Source: Flavobacterium sp. DG2-3
GTDB lineage: Bacteria; Bacteroidota; Bacteroidia; Flavobacteriales; Flavobacteriaceae
Reading direction: 5' to 3'
Assembly: GCF_030730925.1 (NCBI RefSeq)
Contig: NZ_JAVAMB010000016.1
Location: 38,536-102,535 of the forward strand
Length of the DNA stretch: 64,000 bases
Shown: piece after piece, positions 15,985-24,863 of the stretch
Numbering within the stretch: the first letter of the stretch is position 1
Layout: each line of letters starts with the position of its first letter
The notes under the pieces: generated by a model
Told to the model about the DNA's origin: nothing
Database searches by the model: none
The model's input: only the letters and a program-made list of their open reading frames with translations
Made by a program: the position numbers and the translations under genes

Positions 15985-16980
15985 TTAGTTGGTTACAGTT
16001 CGAGTAATTTTTCCAAGAAGAAAACTAGTTCCAAGTTGAAAATTGCTCTTTCCTTTTTCTAAAATTACATTTCTAAGTACGATTGTGTGCGTGTATGTTT
16101 GTGCGGTAAGAGTCGTTGTCACTTCAATAATTCCGCTTTCATTTGGTTTGCCAAGCTGACCTGTCCAAGTCTCTTCAATTGCAGGAGCACTTGGCTGTGG
16201 TGTAGCACAAATAAAGGCTGGAGTAATAGTGCCTGTTTCATCTTTGGCAACTTTATAAAAAACTTTGTTTTGTGTAGCGGTTATTAAACTTGTACGTGGT
16301 TGGTTACTAGGGGTAACTTCATTGACAAGTAATGCTGGGTCAATATCATCAATAGATAAATAGAAATCAACATTATAATTGTAAACCCTTTTTATATCGG
16401 TACACTCATGAGCAGCATTGTTCGGATCCGTTAAGAAATTTAAATTGGCTTGATCAACGTTAACAGTATATTTTCCAAATGCAAACTCTGCCTCTGTTTG
16501 GTTTCCAGATGGTTTTGCAAATGTTATATTTTTAAAAATAATACTGTGCTCATAACCATTTATTCTTGTACTTCCTTCTATTGGACCAGCCACTGGAAGT
16601 TGACTCGTTACAATTTCAATTAAACCATCGATTCCATTCCATTCTTCTGTTACTCTTGGAGTAGTTGGCGGAATTGCACCGCAAATATTAGTTGTTGCAA
16701 CGGTTCCGTCATAGGCTCTATACACTACACGATAGGAACCGCTACCTTTTGAGTCAATTGTATAAATGTTTGTTCCAGGCTCATTTTTAATTGCTCCTTC
16801 TGGCATTTGAAGCAATAATGCTTCTTGAGATTTTAATTTATAAATCAAAGTATTTGTTGTAGGATCGCAGGCTTGAGAATTTTCAACATCTGCAAAATCT
16901 ATTTGGTCTACAGTTAAATCTCCATCATCGCATCCATTCAAGAAAAGAGCAAATAATAGGAGGGCAGCATATTTTTTCAT
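15985..16980 (-). CDS. hypothetical lipoprotein with two similar beta-rich repeats
   Basis: 331 residues from ATG 16980 (MKKYAALLLF); the longer frame adds an unlikely extension. Lipobox: LFALFLNGC, Cys about residue 17. The mature part contains a twofold repeat: ...YKLKSQEALLLQMP / CGAIPPTTPRVTEEWNGIDGLIEIVT and ...VFYKVAKDETGT / CATPQPSAPAIEETWTGQLG with IEVTTTL, each followed by a HSIILRN/HTIVLRN strand. This suggests a duplicated domain. The family is unknown to me; such proteins are usually outer-membrane-anchored. Confidence 0.7.
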   Translation of the reverse strand: MKKYAALLLFALFLNGCDDGDLTVDQIDFADVENSQACDPTTNTLIYKLKSQEALLLQMPEGAIKNEPGTNIYTIDSKGSGSYRVVYRAYDGTVATTNICGAIPPTTPRVTEEWNGIDGLIEIVTSQLPVAGPIEGSTRINGYEHSIIFKNITFAKPSGNQTEAEFAFGKYTVNVDQANLNFLTDPNNAAHECTDIKRVYNYNVDFYLSIDDIDPALLVNEVTPSNQPRTSLITATQNKVFYKVAKDETGTITPAFICATPQPSAPAIEETWTGQLGKPNESGIIEVTTTLTAQTYTHTIVLRNVILEKGKSNFQLGTSFLLGKITRTVTN

Positions 16981-17054
16981 CGTAAAAATTATTTGGGTCA
17001 AAAATAGTGAAAAAATTGCCAAATGATATTTAAGATTTGACAATTGATATTTCT

Positions 17055-17062
17055 TAACTTTG
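17055..17062 (+). promoter_or_regulatory. -7 element (TAACTTTG), near-leaderless cysteine desulfurase gene
   Basis: TAACTTTG ends 5 bp before ATG 17068; the predicted transcription start is at about 17067. The element therefore argues against the longer upstream start. Confidence 0.5.
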
Positions 17063-17067
17063 CAACA

Positions 17068-18192
17068 ATGAAAAAAGTATATCTAGATAATGCCTCAACA
17101 ACTGCCATGCGTCCCGAAGTAATTCAGGAAATGACAAAAATAATGCTTGAGGATTACGGAAATCCGTCGTCTACGCATAGTTTTGGACGAAATGGTAAGA
17201 CAATATTAGAACTTTCAAGAAAGAGTATTGCAAAGCACTTAAATTGCACGGCTCAAGAAATTATTTTTACTTCTGGTGGAACGGAAGCCGATAATTGGAT
17301 TCTGCGCTCTGCTGTTGAAGATTTAAAAGTAGAAAGAATTATTACTTCCAAAATCGAGCATCATGCCGTTTTGCATACCGTTTGGGTGCTTCAGGAAGAA
17401 TATAATATTCAAGTCGATTATGTTAAGGTAAATGCAGACGGAAGTCTAGATTTAACGCATTTGTCTAATTTATTGGCCGACGAAAAAAAGACTTTGGTAA
17501 GTTTAATGCATGTAAATAACGAAACAGGAGCTATTTTAGATTTAGATCGTGTAAGCGTGATTTGCAAGCAATATAACGCTTTGTTTCATTCAGACACCGT
17601 TCAGTCTATCGGGAAAACAGAAATCGACCTGCAAAAGACTCCTGTTGATTTTATTTTAGCGAGCGCTCATAAATTTCATGGACCAAAAGGCATCGGATTT
17701 GCTTTTGTTCGAAAAAATTCGGGTTTGCAGCCATTACTTTTTGGAGGCGAACAAGAAAAAGGTCTTCGTGCTGGAACCGAAGCGGTGCATCAGATTGCCG
17801 GAATGGCAAAAGCTTTGGCTATTTCGTATGAAAAGCTAGATGAAGAAAGAGCCTATATTTCAGAATTAAAAAACTATTTGATTGAACAATTAGAAATTCA
17901 TTTTCCAGATTTTAGAATTAATGGAAAAAAAGACGATTTCTATAATATCATCAATATCATATTGCCTTTTTCTTCAGACAAAACTTCGATGCTGCTTTTT
18001 AGTTTGGATATGAAAGGAATTGCGGTTTCTAGAGGAAGCGCGTGCCAATCTGGAAGTATAAAACCTTCTCATGTTTTAAACGAAATGCTTTCGGAGACGG
18101 ATTTAAAATTACCAAATCTCCGAATTTCATTTAGTCATTACAACACCAAAGAAGATATCGATTGGCTGATTGAGAGTTTGAGTTCTGTTTGA
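17068..18192 (+). CDS. cysteine desulfurase (NifS/IscS-like)
   Basis: 374 residues from ATG 17068 (MKKVYLDNASTT). Class V aminotransferase fold with the PLP lysine in SAHKFHGPKG (Lys202) and the persulfide-forming cysteine in SRGSACQSGS (Cys326), which matches the RGSAC loop of group I enzymes. It removes sulfur from cysteine for iron-sulfur clusters or thio-modified tRNA. No isc/suf scaffold gene is adjacent, so the recipient is unknown. Confidence 0.9.
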   Translation: MKKVYLDNASTTAMRPEVIQEMTKIMLEDYGNPSSTHSFGRNGKTILELSRKSIAKHLNCTAQEIIFTSGGTEADNWILRSAVEDLKVERIITSKIEHHAVLHTVWVLQEEYNIQVDYVKVNADGSLDLTHLSNLLADEKKTLVSLMHVNNETGAILDLDRVSVICKQYNALFHSDTVQSIGKTEIDLQKTPVDFILASAHKFHGPKGIGFAFVRKNSGLQPLLFGGEQEKGLRAGTEAVHQIAGMAKALAISYEKLDEERAYISELKNYLIEQLEIHFPDFRINGKKDDFYNIINIILPFSSDKTSMLLFSLDMKGIAVSRGSACQSGSIKPSHVLNEMLSETDLKLPNLRISFSHYNTKEDIDWLIESLSSV

Positions 18193-18193
18193 T

Positions 18194-18231
18194 GCTAAGC
18201 TACTAAGGTTCTAAGTTGCTAAGTTCCTAAG
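18194..18231. repeat. CTAAG octamer tandem repeat (five units)
   Basis: CTAAG begins at 18195, 18203, 18211, 18219 and 18227, exactly 8 bp apart, with variable 3-bp spacers. Unlike the other elements there is no inverted copy here. Confidence 0.85.
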
Positions 18232-18256
18232 ATCTTATTAAATATCAACTACGTTT

Positions 18257-18282
18257 GTGTCAGACTGAGCGGAGTCGAAGTC
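18257..18282. repeat. short palindromic intergenic element
   Basis: TGTCAGACTGAGCGGAGTCG followed by AAGT, containing GACT-GAGCGG-AGTC, abuts the tsaC stop codon. It looks like an element I recall as recurrent between flavobacterial genes; only one copy is visible here. Confidence 0.4.
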
Positions 18283-18283
18283 A

Positions 18284-18844
18284 TTATTTTCTAATGACTT
18301 TTACTTGCGAATCGTTGGTTAATTTAATTATCGTAGAAGATTTTCCGTTTATTTTATCTTGGTTTAGTTTTACCACATAATCAACTCCATTGATGATTTC
18401 TGGGCTAATGTCTTTGAAAGCAATTGGTGTAGGCTGTCCTGAAATATTGGCTGAAGTAGAAACCAAAGGCTTTTTCATTCTTTCCATTAATTTGTAGCAG
18501 AAAGGTTCTTTTACTAAACGAACTCCCAGAGATTTGTCTGCTGCAATAATATTTGGAGCAACATTTCTAGCATCATCCAGAATTAAAGTAGTAGGTTTAT
18601 CAGAGAGCTCCCAGATTTGCCAAGCCACTTCAGGAATGTTTTTAAATACGTTGTACATCATCTTTTCGCCATTCATTAAAACAATCATGCTTTGTGTTTC
18701 GGCGCGCTGTTTCAATTTGTAGATTTTAGCAACAGCTTCAGCATTGGTGGCATCACAGCCAATTCCCCAAACCGTATCTGTCGGGTACAAAATTATACCT
18801 CCATTTTTAATTACTTCGTATGCGTTGATGATTTCCTCGTTCAT
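18284..18844 (-). CDS. tsaC: L-threonylcarbamoyladenylate synthase (Sua5/YrdC/YciO family)
   Basis: 186 residues. The YrdC-domain signature is present: GGIILYPTDTVWGIGCDA (about 15-32), KLKQR (about 43), VSTSANISGQPTP (about 130-142). It forms threonylcarbamoyl-AMP from threonine, bicarbonate and ATP for the universal t6A37 tRNA modification. It lacks the C-terminal Sua5 domain, so it is the short TsaC type. A TAACTTTG element lies just upstream. Confidence 0.88.
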   Translation of the reverse strand: MNEEIINAYEVIKNGGIILYPTDTVWGIGCDATNAEAVAKIYKLKQRAETQSMIVLMNGEKMMYNVFKNIPEVAWQIWELSDKPTTLILDDARNVAPNIIAADKSLGVRLVKEPFCYKLMERMKKPLVSTSANISGQPTPIAFKDISPEIINGVDYVVKLNQDKINGKSSTIIKLTNDSQVKVIRK

Positions 18845-18867
18845 TTGACAAATTATTTTTAAGATTA

Positions 18868-18875
18868 CAAAGTTA
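18868..18875 (-). promoter_or_regulatory. -7 element (TAACTTTG) for tsaC
   Basis: The reverse complement of 18868-18875 matches TAnnTTTG; the predicted leader is about 20 nt. Confidence 0.5.
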
Positions 18876-18949
18876 TAAATTTTACTTGTAATTGCTTTTG
18901 ATCGTATTTGTAAATAGAAAATCTATTACTCTAATAAAAAAAGAGATGT

Positions 18950-20107
18950 TTATGGTTTTTTGGCTGAAGATTTTAGTTTTGTTTTAGCCAATTCCATCAT
19001 CGGGTGCTCAATGTATTTGAATGCCAATTGGCTGATAAAAATTAACGGAAAAACACAGCATGCTATAATAGACCAAAATTCCAAATCAGTTAATTTTTTA
19101 GCTCTTTCAAATCCGATAATAAAATAGAAAACCACAAATAATAAAGTTCCGTGGAGCAAATAAATACTATACGTAATTTGTCCAAATTTGCGCGAAAAAG
19201 CACTTGATAGAATTCCGAAGAAATTATTTCCAGATGCAATTATGATAAATACTATCGAAGTGATAATGATCGGGATTGGTTTTCTGCCGCTATTGAAGAA
19301 ATAAATAGAGCATGCAATTAGAATAATAGCTAGAAAAGTATATTTTTTCTGTTTTAAAACACTTCCAAATATATTTTTATTAATTAATACAGCTGCAATA
19401 ATACCGCCCAAAAAAGGGAAGAAGTGCCTTAAAGAAGATCCGTTTATAATCATGATAAGAGCAGCTGTTGCAGTAAATAGTATTAATGTCTTGTAATTTG
19501 TTTTGATTTTAAAAAATAGTGCGATAAGAGGCAGTAAAAAGTAAAAAGCCCATTCGTAAGGCAATGTCCAAGTTACGCCAGCGTTTAGCAAGTAGCTATC
19601 TTCTAATCCGTTAATGTTTAATCCTTTTTTAACATTAAAAAACAGCCATGAAAGTATGCTTTTTATGTTTTCAAATAAAGGAATTTTTGAGGTGAAATTG
19701 GTTAAATAGCCGGCAATAAAAAAGATAATGCCAACAGAAACGAGATACATTGGGAAAAGTCTATATGCACGCGCACTGATGTAAGCTCTCCAATTGATTT
19801 TTTTGTTTTTACTGTTTATTAATTTTAAAGTGAATAAAAAAGCAGTGATTACAAAGAAAAAAGCAACAGTAGTTTGTCCAAAATGATTAAATAAATTGGA
19901 TTTTGGTTCATTCCATTCGCCGCTTTGAAGAAAAAATCTCCAGATATAGCTATGGTGCAAGAAAACAAAAAAAGCGAGATAACCTCTTAAGCCATCAATT
20001 TCAGGATAACGCACATCTACTACATCTATTTTTACCAATTTGTTTGTTAGCAGTACAGAAATAATTAAGGCAAATAGGATGAAAACTAAATAAATAGTAA
20101 ATGTCAT
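18950..20107 (-). CDS. acyltransferase family 3 membrane protein (OafA/YrhL-like)
   Basis: 385 residues, about ten membrane helices. The N-terminal signature PEIDGLRGYLAFFVFLHHSY carries the conserved catalytic His pair (about 51-52). It transfers an acyl group (often acetyl) onto a cell-surface sugar. Its place at the edge of a glycosyltransferase block suggests O-acylation of LPS or another surface glycan; this is inference. Confidence 0.86.
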   Translation of the reverse strand: MTFTIYLVFILFALIISVLLTNKLVKIDVVDVRYPEIDGLRGYLAFFVFLHHSYIWRFFLQSGEWNEPKSNLFNHFGQTTVAFFFVITAFLFTLKLINSKNKKINWRAYISARAYRLFPMYLVSVGIIFFIAGYLTNFTSKIPLFENIKSILSWLFFNVKKGLNINGLEDSYLLNAGVTWTLPYEWAFYFLLPLIALFFKIKTNYKTLILFTATAALIMIINGSSLRHFFPFLGGIIAAVLINKNIFGSVLKQKKYTFLAIILIACSIYFFNSGRKPIPIIITSIVFIIIASGNNFFGILSSAFSRKFGQITYSIYLLHGTLLFVVFYFIIGFERAKKLTDLEFWSIIACCVFPLIFISQLAFKYIEHPMMELAKTKLKSSAKKP

Positions 20108-20252
20108 TTTTGGAAATAAATTTATTTGTGGATTTTTTTAACAGTTTTTAAACTTTTGCAAACATAGTGAACCGATTTTGCATGCAAAAATATTACGGTT
20201 AAAATTATCTTAAATAAATTGAATCTTACAAGACAAACTTTTGAGCCTAATA

Positions 20253-21215
20253 TTATAGAGTATTATTCTCTAGTATAACATGATTTGTCCAGCCTTTTAA
20301 AGTGTATTGATTTAAAATCACATCTGGAATTTTTTCATATTCGTTTTTGAAAAAATCCATTGGAATGAACGGATTTTTTTCATCAATAATTAAAATGTTA
20401 TTAGGGTTATAAAAATCGTAATTTTTAATATCCGCATTGGTGGTGATAAGTTTTTTTTCTAAACCTAAACTTTCAAAAACTCTAAAAGTAAGTCCGTTTT
20501 GACAAAGTCGGTTAATGTCTAAAAGGACTTTTGAGCGGTTGATGTAATCATTCACTTCGCTCAAAGGCATATGGCTTCGTATGTAAGTAATATTTTCGTC
20601 ATTGTCCTGTTGTTTTTTATCGTAAACAATGAATTTGAATTTTGCATTTTGCGAAGCCAAATTTGCTGCAATTCTTTTTAATATCGGAAGTCTTTTGTCG
20701 ATCGAGCTAATGTTAAAAACATCGTATTCGAATTGATCGGTATGAATTGCGTTTTCTGAATTGTAAATCCAGTTTGGAGCAAATTTTAAATTGAAATTTT
20801 CGCAGTCTTCTTTTTCAAAAGAATAAACTTCATCAAAACAATGCAAAACCCTTTTAATTTTTGGACAGCGATAAATATTATCATTAAAAAAGCCAATCGA
20901 TTTTTTAGTGTAATTTTTAAATTCTAAAATGCTTTTTGGTGTTATAAAATCGCCTTTTATTGTTAAAATCACATCTTGAACCTGATCATTTTTCTTTAAT
21001 TCATTGACGATTTCTTTTCCGTAATGCTGATGTTTTAAGTTTGTTTTGAAGAACGCTTTTAAGATCACATTGTACGCTTTATGAAATACAGAAGGATATT
21101 TGTATTTGAAAGTGTTGAAGTCAATATGACGAACAATATGGCCCTGTTTTTCTAAGTCAGTAGCGATATGTTTGTTGAGTCCCCAGTTGTCTAAACTTAT
21201 AAGAGTAATATGCAT
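20253..21215 (-). CDS. putative CgeB-like glycosyltransferase
   Basis: 320 residues with a GT-B-like layout: an N-terminal Rossmann strand (MHITLISLDNWGLN), a middle segment with IGFFNDNIYRCPKIKR, and a C-terminal segment with LPLSEVNDYINRSKVLLDINR and GLTFRVFESLGLEKKLITTN, typical of the glycosyl transferase family-1-like/CgeB group (nucleotide-sugar-binding E-S-L). Donor and acceptor are unknown. It is divergent from the Kdo-kinase-like gene with a 60-bp gap, inside the LPS/surface-glycan block. Confidence 0.65.
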   Translation of the reverse strand: MHITLISLDNWGLNKHIATDLEKQGHIVRHIDFNTFKYKYPSVFHKAYNVILKAFFKTNLKHQHYGKEIVNELKKNDQVQDVILTIKGDFITPKSILEFKNYTKKSIGFFNDNIYRCPKIKRVLHCFDEVYSFEKEDCENFNLKFAPNWIYNSENAIHTDQFEYDVFNISSIDKRLPILKRIAANLASQNAKFKFIVYDKKQQDNDENITYIRSHMPLSEVNDYINRSKVLLDINRLCQNGLTFRVFESLGLEKKLITTNADIKNYDFYNPNNILIIDEKNPFIPMDFFKNEYEKIPDVILNQYTLKGWTNHVILENNTL

Positions 21216-21253
21216 TATCTTGAAAATAGTTTTTATTAGTTGGTAAAACTAGC

Positions 21254-21261
21254 TAAATTTG
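21254..21261 (+). promoter_or_regulatory. -7 element (TAAATTTG) for the Kdo-kinase-like gene
   Basis: TAAATTTG lies 14 bp before ATG 21276. It would be inside the coding region if the TTG at 21240 were the start, so it supports the ATG. Confidence 0.5.
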
Positions 21262-21275
21262 CTGAAACAATTTTT

Positions 21276-22043
21276 ATGATTTTAAGATTAAATCGCGGAT
21301 ATGAAAAATTTGAAAATATTCTTCTTGAATATATTCGTTTTTTCAATACTAAAGGAGAAGACTTTGTAATTGGCCAGCGCAATCAGATAAAACTTTTTGA
21401 TTTAGACGATAAAAAAATCAATATCAAATCGTTTAAAGTTCCGCATCTTATCAATAAAATTGCATATAAATACTTCAGAAAATCAAAAGCAAAGCGCTCT
21501 TTTGAGTTTGCAAATAAATTGTTAGAGTTAGGCGTTGGAACTCCAAAACCAATTGCATTTGCTGAGTTTTCGTCTTTTATAGGTTTAGAAAAAAGCTTTT
21601 ATGCAAGCGAACAGTTGGAATGCGATCTTACCTATAGAGAATTGGTAGAAATTCCCGATTTTCCAGATCGCGACAATATTTTGAGACAATTCACCAAATT
21701 TAGTTTTGATCTTCACGAAAAAGGAATTGAATTCTTAGACCATTCGCCAGGAAATACTTTAATAAAAAAGAATGCCAGCGGAAATTATGATTTCTTTCTG
21801 GTAGATTTGAACAGAATGGAATTTCATGATGCTATGTCTTTTGAAATGCGTATGAAAAACTTATGCCGACTAACTCCGTTGAAAGAAATGGTGGCGACAA
21901 TGAGTAACGAATATGCTAAATATTATAACGCGCAACCGGAAGAGAAGATTTTCGAAACTTTATGGAAAGATACTTCCGATTTTCAAGAGAAGTTTTACAG
22001 AAAAAAACGACTGAAAAAGAAACTTAAATTCTGGAAGAAGTAA
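21276..22043 (+). CDS. lipopolysaccharide (Kdo/WaaP-type) kinase family protein
   Basis: 255 residues from ATG 21276. Protein-kinase-like fold of the Kdo/InaA group: a phosphate/lysine region (INIKSFKVP), a catalytic-loop equivalent with Asp (EFLDHSPGNTLI) and a metal-binding Asp in FFLVDLNRM. It probably phosphorylates a sugar of the LPS inner core. The last 20 bp overlap the end of the convergent GT2 gene, and it is surrounded by glycosyltransferase genes, consistent with LPS core modification. Confidence 0.8.
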   Translation: MILRLNRGYEKFENILLEYIRFFNTKGEDFVIGQRNQIKLFDLDDKKINIKSFKVPHLINKIAYKYFRKSKAKRSFEFANKLLELGVGTPKPIAFAEFSSFIGLEKSFYASEQLECDLTYRELVEIPDFPDRDNILRQFTKFSFDLHEKGIEFLDHSPGNTLIKKNASGNYDFFLVDLNRMEFHDAMSFEMRMKNLCRLTPLKEMVATMSNEYAKYYNAQPEEKIFETLWKDTSDFQEKFYRKKRLKKKLKFWKK

Positions 22044-22794
22044 GTCTTCTTAATTCTTTATAGCGAATAAAAACGCTATAAGCATTCAAATAACATATAG
22101 TAACGCCTTTTCCTCCGTCAAGAAAACCAAAACGGATTAGAAATTGGTACAAAAAAGTATAGAAAGGATGTAAAATCTGTAGTAAGAAATATGGTTTTAT
22201 TCCTTTTGCAAATTTTTCATTCGCTTTCAGGATTCCATAATTATACATTTTCGATTTATAATCTGAATAAGAAGAATACGAAAAATGTATTATTTTGTTT
22301 TTTAAAGTAGAAATTGGTCCATTTACGATTAATTTTTCATGAACGGTTCTTTCTTCATTATATCGACATTTTGATTTGTTAAAAAGTCTGAAAATTTTAT
22401 CAGTCTGCCAGCCGCTGAAATTCAGTCTACTCTCTTTAAACATAAAAATGCGATAGATAAAATAGGCGCTTGCGGCGTTTTCAGAATCAATGGCTGTAAT
22501 AATTTCAGATTTTAATTCAGATGTCAATCTCTCGTCAGCATCAATAAATAAAACCCATGGATTTTTAGCTTGATCTAAAGCAAAATTTCGCTGAGAAGTA
22601 TAATCAATAAAAGTATTCTGAATGAGTTTTACATTTTTAAAAGAGTCAACAATACTAATCGTTTTGTCGGTACTATAAGAATCAACAACAATGATTTCGT
22701 CAGCAAAATCAATATCTTCTAGAAGCGATTTTATATGCTGTTCTTCATTAAGCGTAATAATCAATACTGATAATTTTTGCTTTTCATTATTCAT
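22024..22794 (-). CDS. glycosyltransferase family 2 (WaaE/KdtX-like)
   Basis: 256 residues. GT-A fold: LSVLIITLNEEQHI at the N-terminus, ADEIIVVDSYSTDKT and the metal/nucleotide-binding FIDADERL (DxD-like). This resembles LPS-core beta-1,4-glucosyltransferases of the WaaE type. The 3' end overlaps the LPS-kinase-like gene by 20 bp tail to tail. It is 19 bp downstream of the heptosyltransferase-family gene and probably in an operon with it. Confidence 0.85.
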   Translation of the reverse strand: MNNEKQKLSVLIITLNEEQHIKSLLEDIDFADEIIVVDSYSTDKTISIVDSFKNVKLIQNTFIDYTSQRNFALDQAKNPWVLFIDADERLTSELKSEIITAIDSENAASAYFIYRIFMFKESRLNFSGWQTDKIFRLFNKSKCRYNEERTVHEKLIVNGPISTLKNKIIHFSYSSYSDYKSKMYNYGILKANEKFAKGIKPYFLLQILHPFYTFLYQFLIRFGFLDGGKGVTICYLNAYSVFIRYKELRRLTSSRI

Positions 22795-22813
22795 TGGTGC
22801 GGTCTTTATTTTC

Positions 22814-23878
22814 TCAATTTTTATATTCTTGAAAATAAGTCTCTAATTTTTTAAGCATAAGTTCCAACGGATATTCAGCATAATATTCAAAAGTATGATC
22901 TTTAATGTATTGTTCGGTATGCTTTTCGTAGATTTCAGGTTTTAAATCTTTTAAGTGAACCGAAACATTTTTGGCTTCATTTTCGAATAATTGCCAAGTT
23001 TCTTTTCGAACAGAAGGCGTAAAAATAGAAAAAGTCGGAATTTCTAAGGCTTTTGCCATATTTACAGCGCCTCCTTCGTTTCCTATCAGCATTTCACATT
23101 GAGACAATATTGCTAAAAACTGACGTAAATCAGTAGCGTATAAATCAAAAATAATATGCTTTTTAGTTTCTCCAGAACAATAATTGTAAACCTCCAAAGC
23201 TTGCTCTTTTTGGTTTGGAATATAATTAAAGAGAATAGTAGCGTTTGTCTTGGCTACTGTAAAATCAATAATTTTTGCCATTCCTTCAAGCGGATAGGTT
23301 TTGTAATGCTCGCTTCCTAAAATTCCAAACATAATAAGCGGCTTTTCATGATCAATATTGTAGCTATTTAAAAGCTGTTTTGCTTCTGCAATTTCAGAAT
23401 CTTTTAAAAAGATTTTTGGCTTTACATTCGTTATTTTTTCAGTAAAAAATGGTTTCAAAAGCAACAATCGGTTTTCAATCGCCAAACCGTATTCTGATTT
23501 TATGGCATCAAAACGCTCGTAGCTGTAATTGTAAAAAATATTAGAATACCATTTGTGGTACGAAACTTTATATTTTGCTCCAGAGAAAAAAGTGATCAGA
23601 TTCGTTCCTAATTTGCTGTATACATCTATTACAGCATCATATTTTTTTCTTCGAATTTCAAAAATGAATTTAATAAACCCAAAAGTCGATTTTCGGATTT
23701 TATTAGTTACCGGAATAATGTTATCAATATTCGGATTTTCTTTCAGAACATCAATCGAATTAGGATAACACATATAGTCAATTGTAGAGTCAGGGAACTT
23801 GGCTTTTAAATTATTACAAATAATTGTGCTCGTCAAAACGTCTCCAATTCTTTTTTGTTGGATAACTAATATTCTCAT
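22814..23878 (-). CDS. glycosyltransferase family 9 (heptosyltransferase family)
   Basis: 354 residues from ATG 23878 (MRILVIQQKRIGDVL); an in-frame start six codons earlier is possible. GT9 hallmarks: the N-terminal KRIGDVLTST loop and the C-terminal donor-site GNEGGAVNMAKALEIPTFSIF. Family members add heptose or related sugars to LPS core. Many Bacteroidota lack heptose, so the real donor sugar is uncertain. Confidence 0.87.
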   Translation of the reverse strand: MRILVIQQKRIGDVLTSTIICNNLKAKFPDSTIDYMCYPNSIDVLKENPNIDNIIPVTNKIRKSTFGFIKFIFEIRRKKYDAVIDVYSKLGTNLITFFSGAKYKVSYHKWYSNIFYNYSYERFDAIKSEYGLAIENRLLLLKPFFTEKITNVKPKIFLKDSEIAEAKQLLNSYNIDHEKPLIMFGILGSEHYKTYPLEGMAKIIDFTVAKTNATILFNYIPNQKEQALEVYNYCSGETKKHIIFDLYATDLRQFLAILSQCEMLIGNEGGAVNMAKALEIPTFSIFTPSVRKETWQLFENEAKNVSVHLKDLKPEIYEKHTEQYIKDHTFEYYAEYPLELMLKKLETYFQEYKN

Positions 23879-23977
23879 TTGTTTTTGTGGTATCAATTTT
23901 CAAGGCTAAAGTACAAACTATTTTATGAAGTGTACAAGTGATGGCATTAATTAAGATTAAACTAAATTAAAAAGTTA

Positions 23978-23985
23978 TATTTTTG
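23978..23985 (+). promoter_or_regulatory. -7 element (TATTTTTG) for the second GT2 gene
   Basis: TATTTTTG lies 23 bp before ATG 24009 and overlaps the GTG/TTG region of the longer frame, supporting the later start. Confidence 0.5.
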
Positions 23986-24008
23986 TGCTCAACAAATTAA
24001 AATTTACA

Positions 24009-24764
24009 ATGGGAATTAGCGGTTTGGTTATTACTTTTAATGAAGAAAAAAACATTGGAAAATGTATAGATGCCTTATTTAAAGTTTGTGACGAAGTTAT
24101 TATTGTAGACTCTTTCAGTAAAGATCGTACAGTCGAAATAGCGAAAGAAAAAGGAGCGCAGGTTGTTCAGCAGGCATTTTTAGGAGATGGTCCGCAGCGT
24201 ACACACGGATTGCCTTTTTGTAAAAATGACTGGATTTTAAATCTCGATGCAGACGAATTTTTAGATAAAGATGCTGAGGAATTTATTTTGAAGAAAAAGT
24301 ATCTGGAAGGAAATTATGATGCTTTCAGCTTTAGAGTTAAAAACTTTTTAGCAGATAAATTAATTGATTTTTCAGGATGGTATCCAGATCATAAAGTTCG
24401 TTTTTTCAATAAGCAAACGGCTCATCCTTCAGATTCTAAAGTGCATCAGAAAATCGTAACTAAGAATGAAAAAAAGGTTTCAGTACACATTCTGCATTAC
24501 GGATGGGATTCTTTCGATCAGATTATTGCTAAAAAGAATCAATATTCTGGTTGGCATGCACAACAATTGTTTGATCAAGGAAAAAGAATTAATGCTTTCA
24601 AACCTGTCCTTAACGGAACTGTAGCTTTTATTCGCTGTTATTTCTTCAAAAAAGGAATCTTTAATGGACTTGACGGATTATCAATTGCAATGATTCAGGC
24701 TTTTTTCTCTTATATGAAATACGCTAAACTTATTAAGCTTCAAAAAGTAAAAAAAGGAAACTAG
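24009..24764 (+). CDS. glycosyltransferase family 2 (WaaE/KdtX-like), second copy
   Basis: 251 residues from ATG 24009 (MGISGLVITFNEEKNI). Same architecture as the gene at 22024-22794: CDEVIIVDSFSKDRT, then NLDADEF, and a shared DFSGWYPDHKVRFFNK region. The two are therefore paralogues encoded on opposite strands either side of the GT9 gene. Probably an LPS-core sugar transferase. A strong hairpin terminator follows. Confidence 0.85.
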   Translation: MGISGLVITFNEEKNIGKCIDALFKVCDEVIIVDSFSKDRTVEIAKEKGAQVVQQAFLGDGPQRTHGLPFCKNDWILNLDADEFLDKDAEEFILKKKYLEGNYDAFSFRVKNFLADKLIDFSGWYPDHKVRFFNKQTAHPSDSKVHQKIVTKNEKKVSVHILHYGWDSFDQIIAKKNQYSGWHAQQLFDQGKRINAFKPVLNGTVAFIRCYFFKKGIFNGLDGLSIAMIQAFFSYMKYAKLIKLQKVKKGN

Positions 24765-24802
24765 GGTTTTTAATTGCTTACTTGAAAATTTAAGTAAAAA
24801 TT

Positions 24803-24850
24803 TAGAACACATGAAGCTTTAGATTTAGGAGAAGCTCATGTGTTCTTTTT
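24803..24850. terminator. bidirectional terminator
   Basis: AGAACACATGAAGCT pairs with AGCTCATGTGTTCT around a short loop, then TTTTT. It sits between the convergent GT2 and GT32 genes. Confidence 0.88.
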
Positions 24851-24863
24851 ATTATTTGATTAT

